From an uncultured Chloracidobacterium sp. (GTDB lineage Bacteria > Acidobacteriota > Blastocatellia > Pyrinomonadales > Pyrinomonadaceae), in NCBI GenBank assembly GCA_936914845.1, contig CAKZGE010000005.1:1-64000 (forward strand): a stretch of DNA of 64,000 bases, given 5' to 3'. Below the pieces are notes generated by a model. It did not search any database and was not told the origin of the DNA. It saw only the letters and a program-made list of their open reading frames with translations. Below, in pieces: positions 11,374 through 20,264 of the stretch. How positions within the stretch are numbered: the stretch's first letter is position 1; each line of letters starts with the position of its first letter. The position numbers and the translations under genes are program-made.

Positions 11374-14300
11374 ATGTTTCGATTAAATAACGATAACAAG
11401 ACGCAATTGACCACAAATTACGAAGCGATCCGTATTTCGCTCGCTTCGCCGGACAAGATCCGTTCGTGGTCGCACGGTGAGGTCACAAAGCCGGAAACTA
11501 TCAACTACCGTACCTTTAAGCCGGAGCGGGACGGGCTGTTTTGTGCCCGCATTTTCGGCCCGGTTTCGGATTGGGAGTGTCTGTGCGGAAAGTATAAGCG
11601 AATGAAACACCGCGGAGTTATCTGCGATAAATGCGGCGTTGAGGTGACCCAGTCAAAGGTTCGCCGCGAAAGGCTGGGGCATATTGAATTGGCCAGCCCG
11701 TGTTCGCACGTGTGGTTCTTTAAGGGGCTGCCTTCACGCATCGGCCATTTGCTGGATATAACCCTGCGCGATCTGGAAAAGATCCTCTATTTCGAAACAT
11801 ATATTGTGGTCGATGAAGGCGATGTGCCTGACCTGAAACAGAAAGATCTGATCAATGATGAACGCTTTCGTGAATTGAGCCGCGATTATCCGAACCAGTT
11901 CGTCGCCAAAATGGGCGCCGAAGCGATCAAAGAACTTCTGATGAAGATCGACATTGCGGAACTCGTTGATGATCTGCGTATCAAAATGCGCGAAGAAACT
12001 TCACAGCAGAAAAAGCTGAAGTATTCGAAACGGCTGAAGGTCGCCAGCTCGTTCCTGCGTTCGGGCAACAACCCGGAATGGATGATCCTGGACGTGATCC
12101 CGGTCATTCCGCCGGAACTTCGCCCGCTGGTGCCGCTTGATGGCGGACGTTTTGCGACCTCTGACCTGAACGATCTGTATCGGCGCGTCATCAACCGCAA
12201 CAACCGTCTCAAGAAGCTGATGGAATTGCGCGCTCCGGAAGTTATTGTCCGCAACGAAAAACGCATGCTGCAGGAAGCCGTCGATGCCCTGTTCGACAAT
12301 GGCCGCCGCGGGCGCGTACTCCGCGGAGCCAATAATCGTCCGCTGAAATCGCTTTCGGGCACATTGAAAGGTAAACAGGGCCGTTTCCGCCAAAATCTGC
12401 TCGGGAAACGTGTGGACTATTCGGGACGTTCGGTCATTGTGGTCGGCCCGGAATTGAAACTGCACCAATGCGGCTTGCCGAAAAAGATGGCTCTTGAGCT
12501 TTTCAAGCCGTTCATCTATAACAAGCTTGAAAAAGATGCACATGCGGCCACGATCAAGCAAGCCCGTGAAATGGTCGAACGGCAGGAGCCGATCGTGTGG
12601 GACATTTTAGAAGATGTCATTCGCGAACATCCGGTTTTGCTGAACCGTGCTCCTACGCTTCACCGTCTCGGTATTCAGGCTTTTGAACCGGTTTTGGTCG
12701 AAGGAAAAGCTATCAAGATCCATCCGCTGGTCTGTACGGCATTCAATGCCGATTTTGACGGCGACCAGATGGCGGTTCACATACCGCTTTCTGCCGAAGC
12801 TCAGATCGAAGCAAGCGTTTTAATGCTTGCATCTAACAACCTCTTGTCGCCGGCGAGCGGCCAGCCGATCACGGTCCCTTCGCAGGACATCGTTCTCGGA
12901 TGCTATTATCTGACGCTTGGCCGAGACGATATGCCGGGCCACAACAAGGCCTTTAACTCAATTGATGAGGTGCTTTTGGCACTCGATGCCGAAGTGGTTG
13001 AGACGCAGAGCAAGATCAGGCTTCGCTGGAAAGGCGATCTGATCGATCTGACGACGGAAAACCACAATCAGGACGTGATGCGGGCAACCATTCGCGAAAA
13101 TGTCGATCGTGTCATCGAAACGACAGCCGGCCGAGCGATCTTGAATGAGCGTCTTACCCGCGATGGCCTGCCATATGTGAACGGTACGCTTAAGAAAAAG
13201 GGTTTACAGTCTTTGGTGAGTTTCTGTCACCTTAAGCTTGGTCATGAAGCGACGGTTGCTCTTTTGGATGATCTGAAAGCGATGGGTTTCCTGTTCGCGA
13301 CAAAATCGGGTATGTCGATCGGCGTTGATGACATGGTAACGCCGCCGAGCAAGAAAGGGATCATCGAAGATGCTCGAAAAGAGGTCGATAAACTGCAGAA
13401 GCAGTACGAAGAAGCGACCATGACTAACCTGGAACGCGAGAACAAGGTAACGGCGATCTGGTCTGAAGTGACGGATCGGGTGGCAAAAGAGATGTTCAAG
13501 GCGATGCACAAGCGCGAGGACGAACGAAAAGAGCTAAATCCGATCCTCGTTATGGCTGATTCAGGCGCTCGTGGTTCGGAAGCCCAGATCCGTCAGCTAG
13601 CCGGCATGCGTGGCCTGATGGCAAAACCATCGGGCGAGATCATCGAAACACCGATCGTCGCCAATTTCCGTGAGGGGCTGAACGTTCTGCAGTACTTTAT
13701 TTCAACACACGGTGCCCGTAAAGGTTTGGCCGATACGGCGTTGAAAACGGCCGACTCGGGTTACCTGACCCGCCGTTTGGTGGACGTTGCCCAGGACGTG
13801 ATCGTCTCCGAACAGGATTGCGGAACGCTTCGCGGCACATGGGCCGAAGCTATCATTCGTAATGGTGAAGAGGTCGAATCGCTGCGTGACCGCATCGTTG
13901 GTTGTACGTCGCTCGATGACATAATCGATCCGGTGGATAACACCGTTATCGTTGAGGCGAATACCGAGATCGACGAAGATCTTGCAGCTCAAGTACAACT
14001 TTCCGGACTACAGAAAGTTCGGCTGCGTTCGGCTCTGACCTGCGAATCGCGCCGCGGTATTTGTGTAAAATGCTATGGACGTAACCTGGCTACGGGCCGC
14101 ACCGTTGAGATCGGCGAAGCGGTCGGTGTCGTTGCAGCTCAATCCATCGGCGAACCGGGAACCCAGTTGACCATGAGAACCTTCCACGTTGGCGGAACTG
14201 CTCGGTTAGAGCAGGAAACCAAGCACGTGGCGGCCATGGACGGAACAGTAAAATATCTCGAAGACCTAAAGGTCATTAAAAACCGCAATAAGGAAATGAT

Positions 14301-15681
14301 CTCCATTAAGCGTCAATCCGAGATAGCCTTGCTTGATGATCGCGGCCGCGAGGTAGCTCGATATCAAGTAGTTTATGGTGCCCAGCTGCACGTCAAGGAC
14401 GGGCAAAAGGTCAAAGAAGATGACATTCTGGTCACATGGGACCCTTTCACCTTCGCGATCTTGACCGAGGTGAAAGGCGCGGTCAAATATCAGGATCTGA
14501 AAGAAGGAAAGACGGTTGAAGAAGAGATCGATAAGGTCACCGGCCAGAAACGGTTGGTGGTCAAAGATTCGGATGAAAAGAATCAGCCGCGTTTGGAGAT
14601 CCGTGATGGCAATAAGGTGCTGAAAACGTATCAAATGCCGATCCGTGCCAATCTTTTGGTCGAAGACGGCCAAGAGGTCGAACCGGGCGACATCATAGCC
14701 AAGATCCCGCGTGAAACCACCAAGACGAAGGATATCGTCGGTGGTCTGCCGCGTGTCGTTGAGCTTTTTGAAGCCAGACGGCCGGGCGAAACGGCGATCA
14801 TGTCAGAGATCAACGGAACGGTGAAGTTTGGCCCTATTTCAAAAGGTAAACGTAAGATCATCATCGTGGGCGACGACGGTGCCGAACGCGAATATGAGAT
14901 CCCGCGCGGAACACACATCAACGTCCAAGAAGATGACCGGGTAAAAGCGGGTGAACCGCTGATGGACGGACCGCTGAATCCGCACGATATTCTGCGTGTT
15001 CTGGGAACGGAAGCACTGCAGAATTATATCGTTAATGAGATCCAGGAAGTTTACCGTCTGCAGGGCGTGAACATCAATGATAAGCACATTGAGGTGATCG
15101 TGCGACAAATGCTGCGGTGGGTCAAGATCAAAGAGGTCGGCGACACCGAATTTCTGATGGAAGAGCAGGTCGATCGTTTTAGATACGAGGAAGAGAATCG
15201 ACGCGTTCGGGAAGAGGGCGGACAAACCTCGGTCGGGGAACCGCTCCTGCTTGGTATCACGAAAGCATCGCTATCGACCGATTCCTTCATTTCGGCGGCC
15301 AGCTTCCAAGAAACGACACGTGTTCTTACGGAAGCAGCTATTTCAGGCCGGGTGGACTATCTTCGCGGGTTGAAAGAAAACGTCATTATGGGACGCCTTA
15401 TTCCGGCCGGTACCGGTATGAAATACTACCGCAACGTCAAGATCGCATATGATGCTACCGAAAACCGCAAGCAGGAAGACGAATTTGACGAATTGGCTGA
15501 TATCCGCGGCGGTCTGGAACTTCCACCATTGGCAGGTGTGCCGGGCGTTGAAGAATCCGATCTGGAAGAGGTCGTAGCGGACGAAGATCTTGTCAATGAT
15601 GAGACTCTATCGCTCGAACCCGAAGAAGAATTCGACATCGATGAGGCGATGAAGATCGACCTCGATGACGATGAACTTTAA
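11374..15681 (+). CDS. rpoC: DNA-directed RNA polymerase subunit beta-prime
   Basis: A 1435-residue beta-prime subunit, close to the E. coli length. Visible landmarks are the N-terminal zinc site at Cys69, 71, 84 and 87 (CLCGKYKRMKHRGVICDKCG), the active-site magnesium loop NADFDGDQM at 458-466, the bridge/trigger region with SIGEPGTQLTMRTFHVGG, and the second zinc site CESRRGICVKCYGRNL. The C terminus is acidic (DIDEAMKIDLDDDEL). AGAAGAAG precedes the ATG. A strong terminator follows the stop. The gene is separated from rpoB by about 2.5 kb carrying three unrelated genes. Confidence 0.97.
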   Translation: MFRLNNDNKTQLTTNYEAIRISLASPDKIRSWSHGEVTKPETINYRTFKPERDGLFCARIFGPVSDWECLCGKYKRMKHRGVICDKCGVEVTQSKVRRERLGHIELASPCSHVWFFKGLPSRIGHLLDITLRDLEKILYFETYIVVDEGDVPDLKQKDLINDERFRELSRDYPNQFVAKMGAEAIKELLMKIDIAELVDDLRIKMREETSQQKKLKYSKRLKVASSFLRSGNNPEWMILDVIPVIPPELRPLVPLDGGRFATSDLNDLYRRVINRNNRLKKLMELRAPEVIVRNEKRMLQEAVDALFDNGRRGRVLRGANNRPLKSLSGTLKGKQGRFRQNLLGKRVDYSGRSVIVVGPELKLHQCGLPKKMALELFKPFIYNKLEKDAHAATIKQAREMVERQEPIVWDILEDVIREHPVLLNRAPTLHRLGIQAFEPVLVEGKAIKIHPLVCTAFNADFDGDQMAVHIPLSAEAQIEASVLMLASNNLLSPASGQPITVPSQDIVLGCYYLTLGRDDMPGHNKAFNSIDEVLLALDAEVVETQSKIRLRWKGDLIDLTTENHNQDVMRATIRENVDRVIETTAGRAILNERLTRDGLPYVNGTLKKKGLQSLVSFCHLKLGHEATVALLDDLKAMGFLFATKSGMSIGVDDMVTPPSKKGIIEDARKEVDKLQKQYEEATMTNLERENKVTAIWSEVTDRVAKEMFKAMHKREDERKELNPILVMADSGARGSEAQIRQLAGMRGLMAKPSGEIIETPIVANFREGLNVLQYFISTHGARKGLADTALKTADSGYLTRRLVDVAQDVIVSEQDCGTLRGTWAEAIIRNGEEVESLRDRIVGCTSLDDIIDPVDNTVIVEANTEIDEDLAAQVQLSGLQKVRLRSALTCESRRGICVKCYGRNLATGRTVEIGEAVGVVAAQSIGEPGTQLTMRTFHVGGTARLEQETKHVAAMDGTVKYLEDLKVIKNRNKEMISIKRQSEIALLDDRGREVARYQVVYGAQLHVKDGQKVKEDDILVTWDPFTFAILTEVKGAVKYQDLKEGKTVEEEIDKVTGQKRLVVKDSDEKNQPRLEIRDGNKVLKTYQMPIRANLLVEDGQEVEPGDIIAKIPRETTKTKDIVGGLPRVVELFEARRPGETAIMSEINGTVKFGPISKGKRKIIIVGDDGAEREYEIPRGTHINVQEDDRVKAGEPLMDGPLNPHDILRVLGTEALQNYIVNEIQEVYRLQGVNINDKHIEVIVRQMLRWVKIKEVGDTEFLMEEQVDRFRYEEENRRVREEGGQTSVGEPLLLGITKASLSTDSFISAASFQETTRVLTEAAISGRVDYLRGLKENVIMGRLIPAGTGMKYYRNVKIAYDATENRKQEDEFDELADIRGGLELPPLAGVPGVEESDLEEVVADEDLVNDETLSLEPEEEFDIDEAMKIDLDDDEL

Positions 15682-15724
15682 GGGAAAAGGATAAGGCCGG
15701 TTCGATCGGCCTGACATAAAAGAT

Positions 15725-15770
15725 AAAGCCGCGAGTCAGTTCATAATTGAATTTGATCCGCGGCTTTTTT
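15725..15770 (+). terminator. Intrinsic terminator of the rpoC operon
   Basis: AAAGCCGCG (15725-15733) pairs with CGCGGCTTT (15759-15767) and is followed by further T residues, a standard rho-independent terminator. The A-rich left flank means it may also stop transcription arriving on the minus strand from the VOC gene, whose stop codon is immediately adjacent. Confidence 0.85.
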
Positions 15771-16148
15771 CTATTCCGCGGGAGCGGCGGTTATCCACCA
15801 AACATTGCCGTTCGGATCTTCGACGCCGCCGCTACGCCCATATTCGAGATCCCGAAGCTCGTTCACAACGCTAGCTCCATTTTCGAGAGCCTTGGCAAAT
15901 GCGACATCAGCATCGGGCACGAAAACGAACATGTTTGCCGTTGCGATACTGTATTGGTCCGTGGTATTTGAGAACATTATCGTGCTTTCGCCGATGCAGA
16001 TCTCTGAATGGTTCGGTGTTCCATCTTCGTTAAAGTTTTCCATCTTTATCTCCGCATTAAAGACATTCGTCACGAATTCTTTGAACGATCTTGCATCTTG
16101 CAAGATCAAATACGGCATTACTGTTTGATATCCGGCGGGAATTTTCAT
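15771..16148 (-). CDS. VOC (glyoxalase/PhnB-like) family protein
   Basis: A 125-residue protein of the vicinal oxygen chelate fold, PhnB-like subgroup. It begins with VMPYLILQDARSFKEFVTNVFNAEI and ends with the typical GGVEDPNGNVWWITA segment, the paired beta-alpha-beta-beta-beta pattern of this family. Such proteins often act as small metal-dependent lyases or binding proteins; the substrate here is unknown. A good ribosome-binding site (TAGGAGAAC) precedes the ATG. An AraC-type regulator lies upstream on the same strand, 186 bases away, and may control it. Confidence 0.85.
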   Translation of the reverse strand: MKIPAGYQTVMPYLILQDARSFKEFVTNVFNAEIKMENFNEDGTPNHSEICIGESTIMFSNTTDQYSIATANMFVFVPDADVAFAKALENGASVVNELRDLEYGRSGGVEDPNGNVWWITAAPAE

Positions 16149-16334
16149 AGCGTTCTCCTATTCTTAAAATTGCGATATTCGATTTTTGCGATCCGAAAGC
16201 AAAGACCTTATACCTTTGCGGTCCTAATGATCTGGAAGCGGCTCGCTGTTCAAGAAATCAGATAGCCGCTCGGGATCTGATGTCAAGAATAACAAAAGGC
16301 CCGTGCGGAAAATTGTAAAAATGCGACAATTTTT

Positions 16335-17153
16335 CTAAAGATATTCGCTGCCTTCGGCGCTGCCGGAAAAATAGATCTTCGGACTGTAACCGGAAAATTC
16401 CTTGAAATCGGCAATAAAGTGAGATTGGTCATAGTAGCCGCAATCGGCGGCGACCTGCGTCAGCGACTGTCCGGAGCCAAAGTACTTTAACGATTTCTGA
16501 AAGCGGAGAATTCGGGTATAAGACCGCGGAGAGAACCCGGAACACTCGCGAAAGCGGCGTTCGAAGGTGCGTCTGGACATGGCATATTGGGCGGCCAATT
16601 GATCGATATCTGTGGCTGGATCTGAATTAATCAACATTCGCACGGCGTTCATCGCAGGAACGATAGCTCTATTCTGCAGCGAAAGCTGTTCGGAAATAAA
16701 TCTGCTTAGGATCTGTATCCGCTGAAGAACATCGCGAGCAGAAAAGATCCTTTCGGCCAGGTGGCTTCCGCGAACGCCAAGCAGTTGATCTATCGGCGTC
16801 ATCAGCCCGGTCACGTCGGTAGCCGCACAGCCGAAAAGCAAAGGTACGGCAAAAGGATAAAGATAGCAGCCAAAGATACCAAAGCTTGAGCGGACGACAC
16901 ACCGCATGAAAGTATCGGTTTGAGCATGCAGCCCGGCGTCGAAACCGGCATCCGTGCTTCCGTCGGGGTTTAGCATGTCGAAAATGCTGCGGTAATGAAA
17001 AATGAGTTCCGTGCCGCCGTCGGCATACCCGCGGTAGATGTATGGTTCGGTTTCGGTAGCCGATCCTTCGAACACCCAAAACGAACGGACGCAGTGGGCC
17101 AATTCAGGCGGTGGTTCAAAGGTTTGATACAGCATTCTATTCAGTCTTTCCAA
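16335..17153 (-). CDS. AraC family transcriptional regulator
   Basis: A 272-residue regulator. The N-terminal part (FEPPPELAHCVRSFWVFEG and onward) matches the DUF6597-type sensory domain found in AraC proteins. The C-terminal 100 residues contain the double helix-turn-helix: MSRRTFERRFRECSGFSPR and then LTQVAADCGYYDQSHFIADF. Start choice is uncertain: an ATG six codons later (MLYQTF) would avoid most of the 13-base overlap with the gene upstream. Target genes are unknown, but the downstream VOC gene is a candidate. Confidence 0.9.
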   Translation of the reverse strand: MERLNRMLYQTFEPPPELAHCVRSFWVFEGSATETEPYIYRGYADGGTELIFHYRSIFDMLNPDGSTDAGFDAGLHAQTDTFMRCVVRSSFGIFGCYLYPFAVPLLFGCAATDVTGLMTPIDQLLGVRGSHLAERIFSARDVLQRIQILSRFISEQLSLQNRAIVPAMNAVRMLINSDPATDIDQLAAQYAMSRRTFERRFRECSGFSPRSYTRILRFQKSLKYFGSGQSLTQVAADCGYYDQSHFIADFKEFSGYSPKIYFSGSAEGSEYL

Positions 17154-17734
17154 CCCCAGGGCGGCGGCGGGGGAACGTCTAGCGGTTTGGTAAGATCGAA
17201 ACGGACTGCGAAGTGACGGTCGAGCCCCATTCGCCGGAGATTATAGGTAAAATGTTTCTGATCAACAAGTTCGATCCACCAGACATTGGCGGCAGCCGAA
17301 GGCGCATCGCCTTTTGGCGGTTCGACTACCTGAACCGTTTCTTCATCTGCAGGGAAAAATTGTCGTGTTTCCATGCCCGAATTGGTCGCGGTACCGCCAT
17401 ACATTGTCACCTTATCCGGCCTGCCGTCGGGATGACGGTGATCATGCTTTAGCCGGATCTTTCCATTGATACGAGTAAGGATCCATGTCCGCGAGCGGTC
17501 GTCGCCGACATGAAACGGAATGCGTATCCGGTCCTTTTGACAGGAACGCACCTGCATTACCAATTTCTTGCCGGCAAAATCAGGACTGTTCGAAGTATCG
17601 ACGGCCACCGTTCCGGCAAACGATCTCCCGCACAGGGCTTGTAGGTTCTGCCAGAAAACATCGCTCGCGGTTTGAGCCGAACCCGAAACAGCGGCTCCGA
17701 AGATAAAGAGAGCTGTCAGAAATGGAATGCGCAT
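17141..17734 (-). CDS. Secreted protein of unknown function
   Basis: A 197-residue protein with a clear signal peptide (MRIPFLTALFIFGAAVSGSAQ) and a mature part starting TASDVFWQNLQALCGRSFAG. It has a cysteine pair (C in ALCGRSF and in VRSCQKD) that could form a disulfide in the periplasm, and a proline/tryptophan-rich end (PPPPPWGWKD). I do not recognise a named family, although proteins with this opening occur in several Gram-negative phyla. It lies one base after the histidine phosphatase stop and overlaps the AraC start, so the three are probably one transcript. Confidence 0.75.
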   Translation of the reverse strand: MRIPFLTALFIFGAAVSGSAQTASDVFWQNLQALCGRSFAGTVAVDTSNSPDFAGKKLVMQVRSCQKDRIRIPFHVGDDRSRTWILTRINGKIRLKHDHRHPDGRPDKVTMYGGTATNSGMETRQFFPADEETVQVVEPPKGDAPSAAANVWWIELVDQKHFTYNLRRMGLDRHFAVRFDLTKPLDVPPPPPWGWKD

Positions 17735-17735
17735 A

Positions 17736-18248
17736 TCAGTAATCTAACAGCTCGATCTTTTCAGCCCGGCCGTCTTTTAACCTAATAACCCAAATGACGC
17801 TGTATTCGCTTTCGTCAAGATCTTGAAACAATTCCTTTCTTCCGATCAGATTGGCCAATGCCGGGATCGTGTTTGAATGGCCCGAAATAACGATACGTTT
17901 ATTTCTATCGCTCATTACGCGACCCAAAAGCTCGTCCGGTTTACGAGGGTCATAGGTCTGGATCTGCTTGCCCCGCTTGCCGGCCAAATCCGATATTGTG
18001 TCGCGCGTCCGTTTAAGGTCGGTGGAGTAAAAGGCTCCGGGCCGATACCTGCCGACGATCTTCGTAAAGCGTCGAGCCCGCTCGCGGCCAGCCTCAGAAA
18101 GCTCAGGATCGGCTGTGCTTCCAGCCTGGATCGTGTCTTTTTCAGCATGGCGGACTAGAATAATGGTCTTTTTTTGAGCCAATGCGTGGCCGGTAAGAAC
18201 GATCAAAAAACCAAAGGACAAAAGTATTTTGAGGCGGTTGAAGAACAT
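17736..18248 (-). CDS. Periplasmic histidine phosphatase (SixA-like)
   Basis: A 170-residue protein of the histidine phosphatase branch. After a signal peptide (MFFNRLKILLSFGFLIVLTGHALAQ) it has IILVRHAEK, the RHG-type catalytic motif with the nucleophilic histidine, LSEAGRERARR, YSTDLKRTRDT, and the second catalytic histidine in VISGHSNTIPAL. The short length is like SixA/phosphoglycerate-mutase-like domains. The signal peptide places it in the periplasm. The physiological substrate cannot be told from sequence. It is divergent from proA, with 36 bases between the starts. Confidence 0.87.
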   Translation of the reverse strand: MFFNRLKILLSFGFLIVLTGHALAQKKTIILVRHAEKDTIQAGSTADPELSEAGRERARRFTKIVGRYRPGAFYSTDLKRTRDTISDLAGKRGKQIQTYDPRKPDELLGRVMSDRNKRIVISGHSNTIPALANLIGRKELFQDLDESEYSVIWVIRLKDGRAEKIELLDY

Positions 18249-18264
18249 ATCGTAGTTAGCCTAG

Positions 18265-18270
18265 TATAAT
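18265..18270 (+). promoter_or_regulatory. Possible -10 box for proA
   Basis: A perfect TATAAT lies 14 bases before the proA ATG, in the 36-base divergent gap. No convincing -35 box is placed at 16-18 bases from it. If used, the transcript would have a very short leader or none, and no Shine-Dalgarno sequence is visible before the ATG, which fits a near-leaderless message. Confidence 0.4.
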
Positions 18271-18284
18271 GCTAAATTTGAAAT

Positions 18285-19487
18285 ATGACACTAGTTCAGC
18301 AGCAAAGTTCACAAACAAAGACGGAAGTGCTTCAGAGAGCGGCGGAATTGCTCGATAGGGAGCGGTCCGCCATTCTTGCCGCCAACAAGGATGATCTGGC
18401 GGTTTGCCCGTCTGAGGACGAGGTGATCTATGATCGATTAAAGGTCGATGATAAAAAGATCGACAATATGATCAGCGCCCTGAATATAGTAGATGCGGCA
18501 CCTGACCCCACAGGGGTCGTGATCAGCGAAATGATCAGGCCGGACGGACTTCGGGTGGTGAATAAGACAGTACCTTTCGGAACGATCCTTATTATCTACG
18601 AAGCGCGGCCTGATGTAAGTATCGAGGCCGCCGCGATCGCCCTAAAGGCCGGAAATCGGATCTTGCTGAAAGGGGGAAAGGAAGCCCGGAGGACAAATCT
18701 TAAGCTGACCGAAATTTGGCACGAGGCTCTAAGGTTGAGCGGCGATGATACCGAACGGATCCGGTATTTGGATATTTCTCGACAGGAAACGCAACGTTTG
18801 ATCGCCGGCGAAACGGAAAAATTCGATCTGGTAATACCTCGTGGCGGCGAAGCTTTGATCGATTTTACAGTAAAGAACTCCAAGGCGCCGGTGATGGTCA
18901 GCGGACGCGGCAACAATTTTCTTTACGTTGACGACAATGCGGATATTGACATGGCGGCTGCGATCGCTATCAACGGCAAATCACGTCTAAGCGTATGTAA
19001 TGCCCTGGATAAGATCTTGATAAGCGGGAAACGGCCGGATCTGGCTGGAGATGTTCACCGGTTGGCGGCCGAATTCCGAAACATCGGCGTCGAGGTTCTC
19101 GGAGATGAAACGGTAACTGAAATTGACCCCGGCATTGATCGGGTTTCCGCCGACGAGACCTGGTACGAAGAATTCTTGGCGGCAAAGATCGTTATAGGCG
19201 TCGTCGATGGGCTAAGCGATGCGGTAGCCCGAGTCAATCAATATTCCGGCGGACATTCGGCAAGCATCGTGACAAAAAATGAAGCGGCTGCCGAACGGTT
19301 TATGAACGAAGTTGATTGTGCCGCTGTTTACCACAACGCATCGACTCGGTTCACTGACGGCGGTGAATTTGGACTTGGTGCCGAAATAGCTATCTCGACA
19401 CAAAAACTGCATGCTCGCGGACCGCTCGGAGCAAAACATCTAACCACCAATAAATGGTTTGTTTTCGGCAACGGCCACACCAGGTAA
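18285..19487 (+). CDS. proA: Gamma-glutamyl phosphate reductase (glutamate-5-semialdehyde dehydrogenase)
   Basis: A 400-residue ProA, the second enzyme of proline synthesis, which reduces gamma-glutamyl phosphate with NADPH to the semialdehyde. Typical segments: AAELLDRERSAILAANKDDL, GTILIIYEARPDVSIEAAAIALKAGNRILLKGGKEA, VMVSGRGNNFLYVDDNADID, and the catalytic cysteine in SVCNALDK at residue 238. The N terminus is slightly shorter than in E. coli (417 aa). proB follows 15 bases later, the reverse of the common proB-proA order. Confidence 0.95.
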   Translation: MTLVQQQSSQTKTEVLQRAAELLDRERSAILAANKDDLAVCPSEDEVIYDRLKVDDKKIDNMISALNIVDAAPDPTGVVISEMIRPDGLRVVNKTVPFGTILIIYEARPDVSIEAAAIALKAGNRILLKGGKEARRTNLKLTEIWHEALRLSGDDTERIRYLDISRQETQRLIAGETEKFDLVIPRGGEALIDFTVKNSKAPVMVSGRGNNFLYVDDNADIDMAAAIAINGKSRLSVCNALDKILISGKRPDLAGDVHRLAAEFRNIGVEVLGDETVTEIDPGIDRVSADETWYEEFLAAKIVIGVVDGLSDAVARVNQYSGGHSASIVTKNEAAAERFMNEVDCAAVYHNASTRFTDGGEFGLGAEIAISTQKLHARGPLGAKHLTTNKWFVFGNGHTR

Positions 19488-19502
19488 AACTTCCAAAAGA
19501 CG

Positions 19503-20264
19503 ATGAAAAAGAAAATTGTCCTGAAGATCGGGACCTCAACATTGACTCGCGGAACCCGGCTGATATCTCGCGGAAAGATCGAGGAGATCGGTCGCCAGAT
19601 ATTGGCGTTGCGAGACGACCACGATATTGTGCTCGTATCTTCCGGAGCGATAGCCGCCGCAAAACAGTTCATCAATATTAAGGATGCGGGGCGTCCGATA
19701 GCCTCAAAACAGGCGATGGCAGCCATCGGACAACCCGTGTTGATGCGAATGTACAATGAGATCTTGAGCGATTTTGATATCCCGACCGCACAATGTCTGA
19801 TGACATATCGGGATTTTGAAAATGAAACATCTCGCCGAAATACATTGAATACCATTAGCGAGCTGTTGAAATATTCATACCTGCCGATCGTCAATGAGAA
19901 CGACACCACTGCTGTTGAAGAAATTGTTTTGGGCGATAACGACCACCTTTCGGCCCACGTCGCGACGCTGATCAAAGCCGATCTTTTGATCTTAGTTAGC
20001 GACATTGACGGGCTTTATGACAGAAATCCACATCTGCACAAGAGCGCAAAGCATATTGCCGAGGTGTCTGACATCGAAGAATCTCGCGGGCTGATCGAAG
20101 AACGTGATTCAGGATTGGGCACCGGCGGCATGACATCAAAGATCCACGCAGCGATGCTTTGCCAAAAAGCGGGTATCGAAACGTGGATCGTAGGCGGCGA
20201 AAAAGGGGACTTTCTAACCGGTGCGATCAGCGGAGCTAATCGATTTACAAAATTTCGCGCTTAA
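19503..20264 (+). CDS. proB: Glutamate 5-kinase
   Basis: A 253-residue ProB, which phosphorylates glutamate in the first step of proline synthesis. It consists only of the amino acid kinase domain: VLKIGTSTLTRG at the N terminus, VLVSSGAIAAAKQ, IVNENDTTAVEE, FGDNDHLSAHVA-like and GTGGMTSKIHAA. The C-terminal PUA domain of the E. coli enzyme (367 aa) is absent, as in many bacteria. Forms a unit with proA. The 3' end overlaps the convergent lipoprotein gene by 20 bases. Confidence 0.95.
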   Translation: MKKKIVLKIGTSTLTRGTRLISRGKIEEIGRQILALRDDHDIVLVSSGAIAAAKQFINIKDAGRPIASKQAMAAIGQPVLMRMYNEILSDFDIPTAQCLMTYRDFENETSRRNTLNTISELLKYSYLPIVNENDTTAVEEIVLGDNDHLSAHVATLIKADLLILVSDIDGLYDRNPHLHKSAKHIAEVSDIEESRGLIEERDSGLGTGGMTSKIHAAMLCQKAGIETWIVGGEKGDFLTGAISGANRFTKFRA

